In this document: positions 22,501-33,200 of the stretch, one piece after another
Numbering within the stretch: the stretch's first letter is position 1
Layout of the letters: the number at the start of each line of letters is the position of its first letter
NCBI GenBank assembly: GCA_029339195.1
Contig: JAPTJF010000237.1
Span: 1-64,000, forward strand
Direction of reading: 5' to 3'
Origin: Micractinium sp. NFX-FRZ
Lineage: Eukaryota > Chlorophyta > Trebouxiophyceae > Chlorellales > Chlorellaceae
DNA length: 64,000 bases
Translations under genes and position numbers: made by a program
Notes under the pieces: model-generated
Databases searched by the model: none
The model's input: the letters and a program-made list of their open reading frames with translations, nothing else
What the model was told of the DNA's origin: nothing

Positions 22501-23134
22501 GCGGAACATGAGGGGCAAGGAGGGAGCCAAAGGGGCACGGGTGCTCCATCACATCCGATGCTCTCGTCCGCTCTCATGCCGGCCCACAGGAAGCCTGCCT
22601 GCCAGGCCGCCACTGCAGCAGCTTCCCCACCCCACCCGCCCGCCCACCCGCAGGGCGCATGCTGCCCGCCATCCTGAGGCGGTGCTGCAGCTTCTGCGGC
22701 TCGGGTGCCATGCACCTGCGCACCTGCGCCGGCTGCAAGACCGCCGCCTACTGCAGGCAAGGGGCAGGGGCAGGGGCAGCAGCAGCAGGGACAGCCGCTG
22801 TGGGCAAAGTGGACACCGCTGCAATGCAATAAGCAGGGGGACCCGGGGAGGGTGGGAGATGGAGGCAAGGGAAGCTGCTCCGCTGTGCTGGCATCAGTCC
22901 CGGCCCTGTCCCTGCTGCCCACGTGCCTGCTCGCCTCCCTGCTGCAGCCGTGAGTGCCAGGTGGGCCACTGGAAGCAGGCGCCTGATGGCCACAAGGAGC
23001 AGTGCGCCCAGCTGGCGGCGGCGCGCAAGCGGGCGCCAGACGGCGGCAGCAGCGCTGCGAGCAGCGAGAATGTGGGCGCAGGCGGCAACAGGCGCTCCCA
23101 GGGGCTGGCAGCCGGCGCTGCAGGGGGGCCGTGA
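19530..23134 (+). CDS. MYND-type zinc finger protein (paralogue 2)
   Basis: Nine exons: 19530-19811, 20059-20254, 20480-21011, 21436-21488, 21659-21753, 21972-22040, 22371-22470, 22654-22756, 22948-23134; 421 aa with consistent phases. The N-terminal motif is QQAIPPGERTPEMLLLMES, equivalent to that of the other two MYND genes here. The middle (LFCSACDSIWPPPGRRQMA; LHYYLGLRCLASAKRL) is reminiscent of SMYD-like proteins in having helices before the finger, but no SET motif is seen. The MYND finger is CCSFCG, CAGCKTAAYC, SRECQVGHW, then an extended APDGHKEQC, so ligands are intact with two or three extra residues before the last pair. The intron inside the finger has a GC donor (AG|GCAAGG at 22757) where the paralogues have GT. 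Compared with paralogues 1 and 3 it has many more introns. Function is presumably protein-protein interaction. Confidence 0.9.
21216..21380. repeat. Pentanucleotide microsatellite (CTGCC/CTGCT)n
   Basis: About 165 bp of imperfect CTGCC and CTGCT units in intron 3 of MYND gene 2 (21012-21435), ending about 55 bp before the acceptor, where it may act as an extended pyrimidine-rich stretch. Confidence 0.95.
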
Positions 23135-23430
23135 TGTGCCGCCATGCTTTCGTGTATGAAGGCTGCCCAACACCTGTCAGAGTACACATTCAAGCAGACA
23201 TGAACGCTGGGCACTCTCCCTCTCTAACACATGTAGCACAAAACCGTGTGTTTTGTTAAGATTCGTTGCTTTCACTTGATCAATTGAAAATTATGGCAAG
23301 CCGCACATCTCTTGTTTTTCACACAACTGGTCGGCTCACACAGTCGGCTGCCATGCATTGCTGCGCAACGAAATCATGCAATTCAACACACGTTCGAGCA
23401 CACACACAGCGGCCTCTGCTCGCTCAAGCT
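23135..23430. other. Convergent 3' region, MYND gene 2 (+) and deacetylase (-)
   Basis: Just under 300 bp between two stop codons; both 3' UTRs must lie here or overlap. No obvious TGTAA on either strand. Confidence 0.5.
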
Positions 23431-26400
23431 CTACTCGCCGCCGCCGCCGCCGCCGCCCCCGCCGCTGCTGGCCAGGCTGCCCGGCGCGCCGCCCGGGTTG
23501 CCGCAGCCTAAGGCCTCGGGAGTGAGCTGATCTGCTGGCACCGGGTTGTTCATCCACGCCAGCAGCTGGCGGATTGTGACAAAGTAGACGTCAGGCTTCG
23601 CGAGGACGTAATCTGGAGGCGAGGGGAGGGGAGGGGGCACAGAATGGGGAGGGTGGAGGGAGTTGTGGGTGAGGCAGGCACAGGAGGGCAGGCAGTGGAC
23701 GGGCAAGTGCTGCAAGCAGGCAAGGTGGTCTGCGCCACAGCTTGGGCTCATGTAATGCCTTGCCATTGCTCATTATAAGGGTGGTGTGTGCATGTGTGGG
23801 GGGGTGGGGGGATGAGCAACACGCGGGAGAAGGGGGCGTGCTGTTGGCCTCCCGCCTGGCAGCTGCCCCCCTTTCGGGCACGGCACCACTAGTGAGTGTG
23901 GAGCAGCGGCGCTCACCCACAAACTGCTTCAGATCCTCCTGGTTGTTGCCCTCCTTCAGCCAGTAGATGTGGATGAACACCTGGGGCAGGGGCAAAGGCG
24001 GGCGGAAGTATGGGGTGATGGCGGGGTCAGGAGATGGGGGAGAGGATTGCATTGGCGCAAGTTTCGATCAGCTCGGTGTGGGGGCAGGGGAAGTTTCAGG
24101 CTGAAAGGGTATGCAGCGCTGTCCCACAAGGCTCGGCAGCGCTTGCAGCACCAAAGAGAGCCGCCCTGCCTCTGCCACATCAGCTCTGATACACAACGGT
24201 TGCACATCCTTGGGTTTGCACCGTGTCGAGGGCAGGCATGCATATGCAGCAGTCTCACCGGGAAGGGGGCGCGGTTGCCTGCGTACGCCTCGTCAAAGTT
24301 CCCCTTGAGGATGTCGAACGTGGAGAAGGTGTCGTTCCTGAAGAGGGGAGGGAGGGGGGTGAAGGGCAGGGGGCAGGATATGTGATGAGTGGCACAGCAC
24401 AGAACAGACACCACGCAACTGCATAAGGTGCAGTCCCGACCCTGCACTTGCTCGCACTTGGCACCACTTTACTGCGCAGACAAGCTGGCGCTGCACGGCT
24501 GGCACAACATCTGGTACTGCCTTGCCACTACTACTGCTTCACCACGGTAGCACTTCCGCCCCTACTCACTGGCACTCGCAGTCGTAGCTATAGCCGGGGT
24601 CCATGGCATACGGCTTCTGCCCCACCGTCTCATTGCTCAGGCGCCAGACTGCATGGGGGGCGCAAGCAAAGTGGGCCTGGTGGTAAGCAGGAGGTGATGC
24701 ATTTAGCACGCCCAGCTGCCACACTGCAGCTGCAACAATGAGGTGCAGGAGCTGCAACAATGAGGTGCAGGGCGGGCAGGCGGGCGGGCAGCAGGAAGAG
24801 AGGGAGAGCAAAATAGCTGTACAGCTGGGGTGGCAGTCTGTACTGCTTCGCATCGCCCCAACAATTGCCATCCATGGTATGTGCCAGGGCTCCAGGTCAG
24901 ACCCTGCCCAAGCCCGGCAGCGCCCACCTGGCACCTCCCACAGGCCCGGCAGGCTCTCGTTCTTGCTGCACCCCTGGGTGGTGTCCTGGATCAGGTCCAC
25001 ACTGCAGGTGGGTGGGAGTGTGTGTGCAGGTTACTTGAAAGTACGGGGCACGGGCGGGGTGCTGGGTGGCTGGGGTAGCCCTGGATTGGAAAGTTTGCGA
25101 GGCTGTCTGGCGGTCTGGCGGGCTGCGGCACTGGTAGGCGGGCATTGCTGCGGCCTCGTCGCACGCACAAACACAACCCTTGCACACAGTCAAAGGCACG
25201 CCTCTCAAGCCCAGCCACCCACATGCTGCAGTTGACGGGGTTGCCGTTGCCCAGGTCCCAGGGCCAAAGGCGGTTGCCAAAGCCCTGCGACACAGACCAC
25301 TTGTAGTCCTCGATGATCGAGCTGCGCCAGCGGCAAAACAAGAGATAGTGAGGGCGTGGAGGGCAGGGTGGAAAAGCAGTGGCAGCGGTGCAGGCGCAGT
25401 GAGGGCGTGTGCAGGGCAGGGCGCAAGGGGCAACTATTGAGCTTAGCGGGGTGTGCATGGCAGGGCGCAAAGGCACGAGAGAGGGAGTCGAGAGAGAGAT
25501 TATGTAAAGTGAGTGCAACACCGTGAGTGGTGTGTGACCGTGCTGGGCACGAGTGGGATCAGCTGCAGTTTTGAGGCAGGTAGGTGCAGGAATACAAGGG
25601 GCAAGAGACGACGTGGCGGAGCGAGGCATGGACTAGTGGCATAGCTCAGAGGTGTTGGGCGGCTGCCTTCTGACTGTGCTTCAGGCCTTGGCCCCGCCCC
25701 CACCTGTCGTACAGGAAGCCATTTTCGTGCAGTACCTCGCGGTACTGCTGGTCAGTGTTGAGGTACGGCGGCCGCGCACCCACCACGTCCTCCTGCACGC
25801 ACGCAGCGTGCACACGGGGAGGTGGCGGTGGGCACGGGTGAAGGGGTGATGGGCGGGGATTGCTGGCCCCGTAGAGCGCAAGGGAGGGAGGCTCTGCACA
25901 CACCAGTGCTCCACACATTGCATGGCACCTTAATCGTCAAACGACAAAAACCCTGGCGTGGTGGAAGGTGCCATGCTCTCCCAGAACAAGAGCCCCGAGA
26001 TGGTCGAGCTGAACGGCATGTCTCACCAGCCTGCACAACTCCCGGCTGCCTAGGGGCGGTTGAATGGAAGCACCTCTTGCACGCCCCTCCACCCTCTAAT
26101 TGACGCCTGTGGGCATCAAATCACCTCCGTGCTCCAGCAGGTGACCCGCCCTCACCTTTGGAATGCCGCAGTCGACCAGCTTCTGGCGGGCCCCCACCAG
26201 CTCCGCCTCCACAAACTCGCGGTCGGCTCCAGACAGCTGCACACGAGGTGGCAGGGGGAAGGTATATGGCGGGACAAGAGGACTGAGATGGAGGGAAGGA
26301 AACAACCGGAAGCTGTGCCTGCTCGAATGCCTACATGCCGAGAGTTGGGGGTGCAGGTTGAGCAAGTGTTCACGTGTCGTGGGGCAGGGACCCTGAGAGA

Positions 26401-27894
26401 GCACAGTCAGGGACGCAGGCCCCAACGCAGCACATCCGGAGTGTGTCCCCCCAACCGGCCCACCCAAAGATGCAGCCCCCAAGCAACACAGGCAGGACGC
26501 TGCCCTTCAGGCACCCCCCATTGGTATTGGTATGCAGCCTTTGCCAACAGCGGCTCACCGTCTCATGCTTGATGGTGTGATCTGCTATTCTGCGACAATT
26601 GAGGAGGTGCAAAGGAAGCACAGGTCAGCCTGAGCGCAGTGCTTGGTCAGCCCCCCGCCAGCAGCTTACACCCCACTGCTGCAGCCTGGCGCAGCCCCCC
26701 AAGCCAGCCAGCACCCGAACAGCAACCCGCACAGGCAGGACCAAACAGCAACACCAACAGCTCACTCGTATCCCTTGTCGTACAGCTTCACAATGTCCTC
26801 ACACACTGCAGGGGCGGGGCGGGTCACAGGCGGCCACAAGTGGATGGTGAGGCCAGCAGGAGCATGGGGTGCAGCAGGGGTATGAGTGGAACAAGTCCGG
26901 AGGTGCTGGGCGGCAGCTGCAAGCAACACCGGCAGAGGCGCTCCTGGGCGTGCTCTGCCCTCTCTCTGGTGATCACGTGCACACACACCGGCGCTGCGCC
27001 CAAAGCAGCTTGCAGCTGTACCGCTCCCACCCCAGTCATGAGGCACTCTTAACTCATCAGACGTTCTGTTCACTTCAAATCAACGGCAAGGCGGCCGGCC
27101 CCACTCACCGGTCCACCCCTCCGGGTCCATCAAAGCAAACATGGTGGCGGACACCTGGCAGCCGTTGGGCGAGGAGCGCCCCTCCGTCACCTGCATGCCA
27201 TCAATCGTGGGCCTCAGTTGAGCAACGCTTAGAAGCATATGGTGTGGCTGGCACTGTCACTGCTACCCCAACAGTGCAGCAACGGGCCACAACGAGCAGC
27301 CTATGCAGCTGGAACAGCCCTTATTACCTCCAGCATGGCCTTGCATGCCTCAGAGTCGATGCCGTCGTCGTGCTGCAGTGGCAGGGCAGGCGCGCAGCAG
27401 GGTGGGAGGGGTGCGGTGGGCTGGAGAGGGGTTGCAGCGGGGTGGCGTGGTTGCCAGGAGCAGTAGAAAAGCAGGGTGCATGAGCGGATAAAAATGAGGC
27501 AGGGGGGTGTGGCATGTCTGCTGCAACTGTTGGGCGACATGCGCGGCGGCAGTTGAGGAGAGCGTAGGCTTGAGGCACGGCGTTGGCGCCGCCAGGTTGC
27601 CCCAGCCCCCCTGCCCAGCCCTCACCGTGAACAAAACGAACATGGGGGTCTGCTCTGGAGTGAGACCTCCCGGTGCGCTGATGGAGGGTGCTACACCTGC
27701 AAGCGACAAGCATGGGGGCAAGAAGATAGCAGGTGGCACCGCCCGCCGGCTCCGTCTCGACGCCGTCCTGTACTGGCGGCTGCAGCTGGTGCCGCCCCGC
27801 TGCCGCTTGGCGTTTTTAGCAATCGAACCGTACCTGCGGTAGCCACCCCCAGGGCTGCTGTAAGCAGAAGAGCGGCTTTGAAGAGGGCCGACAT
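23431..27894 (-). CDS. Secreted polysaccharide deacetylase, chitin-deacetylase type (CE4)
   Basis: Fourteen exons, in transcript order: 27894-27834, 27696-27626, 27372-27328, 27190-27109, 26805-26766, 26589-26559, 26236-26156, 25792-25704, 25321-25223, 25001-24928, 24648-24570, 24337-24259, 23980-23917, 23612-23431; 358 aa. A signal peptide is clear (MSALFKAALLLTAALGVATA). CE4 enzymes remove acetyl groups from N-acetylglucosamine polymers with a metal held by Asp-His-His. Motif 1 is FTHDDG (residues 43-48), motif 2 HTIKH (104-108) and motif 3 ARPPYL (143-148), all in the right order. The rest (QGFGNRLWPWDLGNG, STFDILKGNFDEAY, NRAPFP, FIHIYWLKEGN, VTIRQLLAWMNNP) resembles animal/algal chitin deacetylase-like proteins. 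Cys residues fit an extracellular protein. The C-terminus is Gly-rich. Exons 5 and 6 are microexons of 40 and 31 nt; the latter encodes motif 2. A cell-wall role is likely. Confidence 0.93.
24727..24770. repeat. Two-copy 22-bp tandem repeat
   Basis: AGCTGCAACAATGAGGTGCA followed by GG occurs twice in tandem in the deacetylase intron between exons 10 and 11. Confidence 0.9.
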
Positions 27895-28418
27895 ATTGGC
27901 GCTGGTCAGACGCTGCAGCATGGGTGAGAGCGGTCAGGGCGGCGAGCGGTGAGGCAACATTTACCGAGCGGCATTGGACCGCTAGCACGATCGCCGCGCC
28001 AAAGCGCCCCGCACGGCGTGGCCCACCTGCGGCACCTATCACCCACTGCCGAACTCACCCCTAGCGCCACAGGGCGAGCACGCAACGCAACAATCAGGAA
28101 ATCAACCTGAATTGATGCTTGCAAACCCCCTGGACCAACCACGCTGCCTGATGACCAACTCCCACACGCCTGCTTTGTCCGCTGCCGCCCCACCGCCACC
28201 TGCCGGCGAAACCGGCTGAAACATGCATATCCCTCATCAGCCTGGGCGTGGTGCTCTTTTCACAGGAACTGCGGGGTAATGTGAGTGATTCATGTGGAAC
28301 GAGGAAGACGCATGCAGCCAACATCCCTGTCTGGTGGCTGCTTCCAGCCAGCGCCCACGACCGCGCCACGGTCGTGGCGCTGCTCGTCGCCGCCACCTGC
28401 CAGGCTGGGCTGGGGCTC
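27895..28418. other. Gap between deacetylase start and URB2 stop (both minus)
   Basis: About 520 bp holding the deacetylase promoter and the URB2 3' UTR. Nothing else supported. Confidence 0.5.
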
Positions 28419-30206
28419 TCACACCTTGCCCGTGTACTTGTAGTTCTTCTCGTAATCCGACTTGAGGGACGCCAGGGCGGCACGCCAGCTGGCCACCGCC
28501 CCGGTGCCGCCACGAGGGCCGCTGCCAGCAGCAGCGCCGGCTTCTCCCAAAGAGGAGTACAGGAACTGGATCTGCGGGGAGGCACAACACATAGCAGAAA
28601 GCAGGGAGTGCAGGAGGGGACAAGCGTCAGGAGCAATTGGAGCCCAATTGAAGTGGGTTGGCATGATGCACATGCATAGACGCATGCATAGATGCATGCA
28701 GGATCGAGAGGCGGCTGCAGGCTGCTCACAAGGCGCACCCACCTCTGGCGCGGAGCAGGCGCCATAGAGCGCAAAAGCGCCACGCCTCAGCGCAGCACCC
28801 GCCTCTGCCGACAGTGGCTCCCCGGCCAGCGCATCCTCCTCTGCCGCCGCCGCTGCCGCTGCCGCTGTGGCAACCCCGGCCGCGCTGCTCCCGGCGCCAG
28901 GCTCCCCAGTGCCGCCGCCGCCAGAGTGGCTTGCCACGGTCGCCAGCGCGGCGGCGGGGCTGGAGAAGTGCAGCAGGGCCTTGCTGCGGCGTGAGGGCGG
29001 CGCGGCCGCCAGCAGGAGGTAGTCGGCCAGAAGTTGGGGGCAGTACCGCCCGATGCCCGCGTCCTGCATGACCCAGAAAGGACACAAGCTCAGCCTTGAG
29101 CAAGCAGAGCGGCTAAACAGCTGCACACGGGCACCGCATCAGGAGCGAACCGGGCAGGCAGGTGAAGTACTGCGCCTGCTGAGCAGACACGCAGATCCCT
29201 CCAGAACTGCGCCTTCTAACAGCCCTGCCAGCCAGCCGGTTACACCCAGCCTCATGCCCACCCACCTTGAGTGCCGCCAGCTCAGCCAGCACTCCCGCCA
29301 GCAGCTCGGCACACTTGACCCGCCACCTGTGCTCCAGCAGGCTGCTGCCGCCGGTGCTTGGTGCGCCGGCGCCTGCCAGGGGGTGCAGCACCTGCTCTTG
29401 GATCTTGGCAGCCAGCTCAGCGGCCGCCAGGAAGCGCAGCAGCGCGTGCAGCGCCTGCAGCAGCAGCGGCAGGCAGCGCCGCAGCTCCTGTGGGCGAGGA
29501 GGGGAGGGCAGAGGAAGGGAGGGCGGGCAAGCGGGAGTTGGCTGGTTATGGCTAGTGGTGGCTAGCGAGTAGGAAGCTGGCGCCTAAAGTGGGCAGGAAA
29601 GCGCCCCTGGCCCTTGCCCTTGCGCTCAAGACACTCGGACAGGCAAAAAAGCAACTCGGCGAGCACACACAGGGCGGGCCGGTGGGGTGAAACAAAGCAC
29701 GACACGCACGCCTCCTGGCACTCCTGTGCCTGCCACCCCGCCCACCCCACCCCAGCACACCTGCTGGCGGTGCCTCAGCATGGCTGTGAGCAGGTGGCAG
29801 CTGCCAGAGAAGAGGCCCGCGCCCGTGGAAGCGTCCAAGCAGAAACGGAAGCCCGGGAGCGCTGCCGCCCCTGCCCCGCCGCCAGCCCGCCGCAGCGGCT
29901 GCTGTGCATGTTCAGCGTAGGCGGTCCACACAGCCGACACAGCGCTCAGCATGCTGCTGGTCGCGGTCGGCGGCAGCGGGAACAGCTTGGGGCGGCCCGC
30001 CAGCGACTCGAGCGCCCGCAGCGCCGTGCACAGCGCCGCTACCTCTGCTGGGCTGGGGGCTGCTGCTGCAGCCGCTGCTGCTCCTGCTGCTGGTGTTGCC
30101 GGAGCAGGGTCCTGAGCAGGAGCGGCCCCCAGTCCTGCCACTGCTGCCGTGCTGCCGCTCTCTGCTCCTGCCGCCAGGATGGCGGCCGCCAGCTGTGCCA
30201 CGCTGA

Positions 30207-30237
<31 letters not shown>

Positions 30238-33200
30238 AATCGAGCTTGAGTAAGCGGTGGCGCTAACCCAACTTGTGAGCAGCGCGGCCAGGCGATCGCA
30301 GTGCTGCCCCAGCAGCCGCTGCTGCTGAGAGCCGCTGGCCGCCTCCAAGAGCAGCAGCAGCAGCTCGCACAGCGGCAGCGCCAGGCTGGCGCAGCTGCCC
30401 CCGGGGCCTGCCGCCGGCAGGGCCGCCTCGGCAAAGCGCAGCGGCAGCAGCAGCTGCTGGCTGCTGCTGCCCGCCACCAGCTCTCGGAGAGCGCCCAGCA
30501 GCAGCGGGCGCACTGCTGTACCTGCGCCTGCGCCTGCCGAGCAAGCTGCCACCTCCGCTGCAGCTGCCGGGAAGGCTGCTGCAAAGGGGACTGTCTGCCG
30601 GGAGGGCGGGATGGGGGCGCCGGCCGCCACCGGCTGCCGCGCCAGCAGGTGCAGGAGCAGCGCCAGGAGGCTGGCATAGTGGCTGCTGCTGGCTGCGGGC
30701 CGCATGCGCCCAGTGACACAGCAGCAGGCGGCGACATAATCCAGGAACGGGTGCACCAGCAGCGGCGCTGCTGCCTGTGATGCCTGCCCCAGTGTGCTGC
30801 CGCCTTGCTCCGCTGGCAGCAGCCGCTCCAGATGAGCGGCAGCTGCCTGCAGCCCGGCAGCCATGGTGCTGAGGGCAGTGCTGCCGCCAGCCTGTTGCAG
30901 CCGCGCAAGCGCGTCAGCAACGGGATGGTCGCAGCAGCGCAGCCGCAGCAGCTGTGCGCTGCAGCTGTACAGGCTGCTGGCCAGCACAGCCTGCTGCCAG
31001 CCGCCGCCGTCTTGTCTTGCTCCTGCGGCGGCGGCGGGCAGCGCTCCAGACACCGCCGCATCCAGGGCCGAGGCAGCACCAGAGATGGCATCAGATGATG
31101 CCTCGGCAGGCTGCTGCTGGCTGCTTGCTCCGCACAGGATGTCCGCCGCTGCCCGGCTGCTGCCGGTGCTGCTGGCGGCGGCGTGGCAAGCCGTCAGGCA
31201 GGCATGTGCCAGCACTGCTGCCGTCCACTGCTCCTCCTGCCGGCCGTCTGCCAGCTGCTGGCACAGCCCCTGCGCCAGCTGCTGCAGTCCACTGTTGGCG
31301 CCGTCTGCAGCAGCAAGGCTGGCGGCACAGGCCGACTGCATAATGCTGCTGCAGTGCTCCACGGCCGCTGCGACTTGCTGCTGCGCCGCTGCACCGCTGC
31401 CGCTGGCGCCTGCAATGCTGGCAGCGCTGCCTGCTGCCAGCAGGGCAGAGCGAAGCACCTGCGCCAGCTGCTGCAGCTGGCCTGCCAGGTGGCTGGCACC
31501 ACTGCTGCTGCCGGTGCTACCATTGAAGGCTGCCGCACGGTCCAACAGCGCCAGACAGGCGGTGGCTGCTGGCAGAGCAGCCCCAAGCACCGCCTCCTGC
31601 TCGGCAGACGCCAGGCTGCCCTGCCAGCAGCACAGCAGGGCGCCAACCGCCACGGTCGCCATGCCAGCTGCCGCCTCGGGCTGCAGGTAGCCCAGAGGCA
31701 GCTGCGACAGCAGCTCCGCCTGCCGCTGTATGACAAGAAGCGCGGATGCCGGCGCGGGCTGCCCATCGCTTGCCGCGCGCTGCTTGCGCTTGTTGCTGCC
31801 GCCGCCGCCTGGTGCCGCAGCCACCGCCAGGGCGGCAATGCTGGCGCAGCTGCCCTCCACGACAGCAGCCCAGGCACCGGGCTTGGCTGCCTTGCCCTTT
31901 GCCACCCGGCCCAGCTGCTGCAGCAGCACCGCCAGGTGCCCGCTGCCCTCCCCAGCTTCCGCCTGGCCCCCTTCTGACTTTCTAGCCTTCTTGTGCTTCT
32001 TCTTGGCCGACCCATTCTCGCCCTCCTCTGAGCCTTCGGCGGCTGCCACGTCTCCAAACGCAGCGCTGCGGTGAAGTATGGGTGGCACACAGGAGAAAAG
32101 TGAGGTGGGCAGCCGGGCAAGTGATTGGCGGCATGAAGTAGGGTTTGGTGAGGCACTGCAGCAGGGAGGTTGTGGGAGGACAGGCCAGGCTGGCATAGCA
32201 AGCAAGCACCGCAACTGACTTGCTGCAGCGCCGCCCTTGCTGCTGCCTCCGCTGGTGCTTGCCTGAGGGATACCGCCAGAACGGAGGCAGCCGCCGAGGG
32301 CAGCAGGTCTGCCAGGCGGCGGTGCTCCATTAGCTCTCCACCCAGCAGCACCTGGCGGCACAGCTGCTGCTGCTGCTGCTGCTGCTGTGCCCCGGCTGCA
32401 GCTGCAGGCGCTGCTTGCCGCAGGCAGGCCTCCAGGAGCGCCTGCAGCAGCGGCTGCGCGGCCCACTCCTGCAGCACGGGCAGCACTTCGGCCGCCACCT
32501 GCAGCGCGGCTGGCTCGCTGCCTGCCGCCCCTGTGGCCGCCGCCCCGGCAACAAAGTCTGACAGCTGGCGAAGCTCGCTTTCCACCTGCTCCCTCTCCAC
32601 TGCCAGCTGGCCCTCCCGCTGCTGCTGCTGCTCCACCTGCCCCTGCTGGGCGTCCTCCCCCTCTGCCTCCTCTGCCCCTGGCGCCGGCAGCAGCGTCACT
32701 GGGCAGGTGCGCGTCAGGTAGCGCATCTGCCTGTGCCGCAGCTGCACCTGCTGCACCGCGGCCTGCAGCAGCGCAAGCCGCAGGCTGCTGCTGCCGCCGG
32801 TCGTGGCGGTGCCGTCACCGGCGCTTGCGGCCTCCAGCAGCTCTCCAAGCCCAGGGGCAGGAGCGGCCCCACCGTCTGGGTGGGACAGTGGAGCAAAGAA
32901 GCCAGGGAGGGGGGCAGCGGCAGCTACGCCTCTCTGCCGCTGTGCATGCCGTCCTGCCAGCGGCGCCACCTGCAGTCGAGGGGAGGCGGGGTGATGCATG
33001 AGGAGCACAATTGGGATGCTCTCCACAGAGATGCCCAGCTTGCTCGGCGCATCGATGCACAGCCGTGTCAGCCGCCATGCATGCAACAGAAGCAAGCAGC
33101 AGCGGTTCAAGTCAGAGCCAGACAGCCGGTGCTTGCAGGCCTTACCTCCGGGTGCAAAGCGGCGCAGCGGTCGTGCACTGCAAGCGCTTGGCGGTACAGC

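Noticed and set aside
30863..31690. Long plus-strand frame opposite URB2
   Set aside because: It is an antisense shadow caused by GC-rich codons; the protein is Cys/Ser/Pro-rich nonsense, while the minus strand carries a continuous Leu/Ala helical frame leading to the Urb2 domain.
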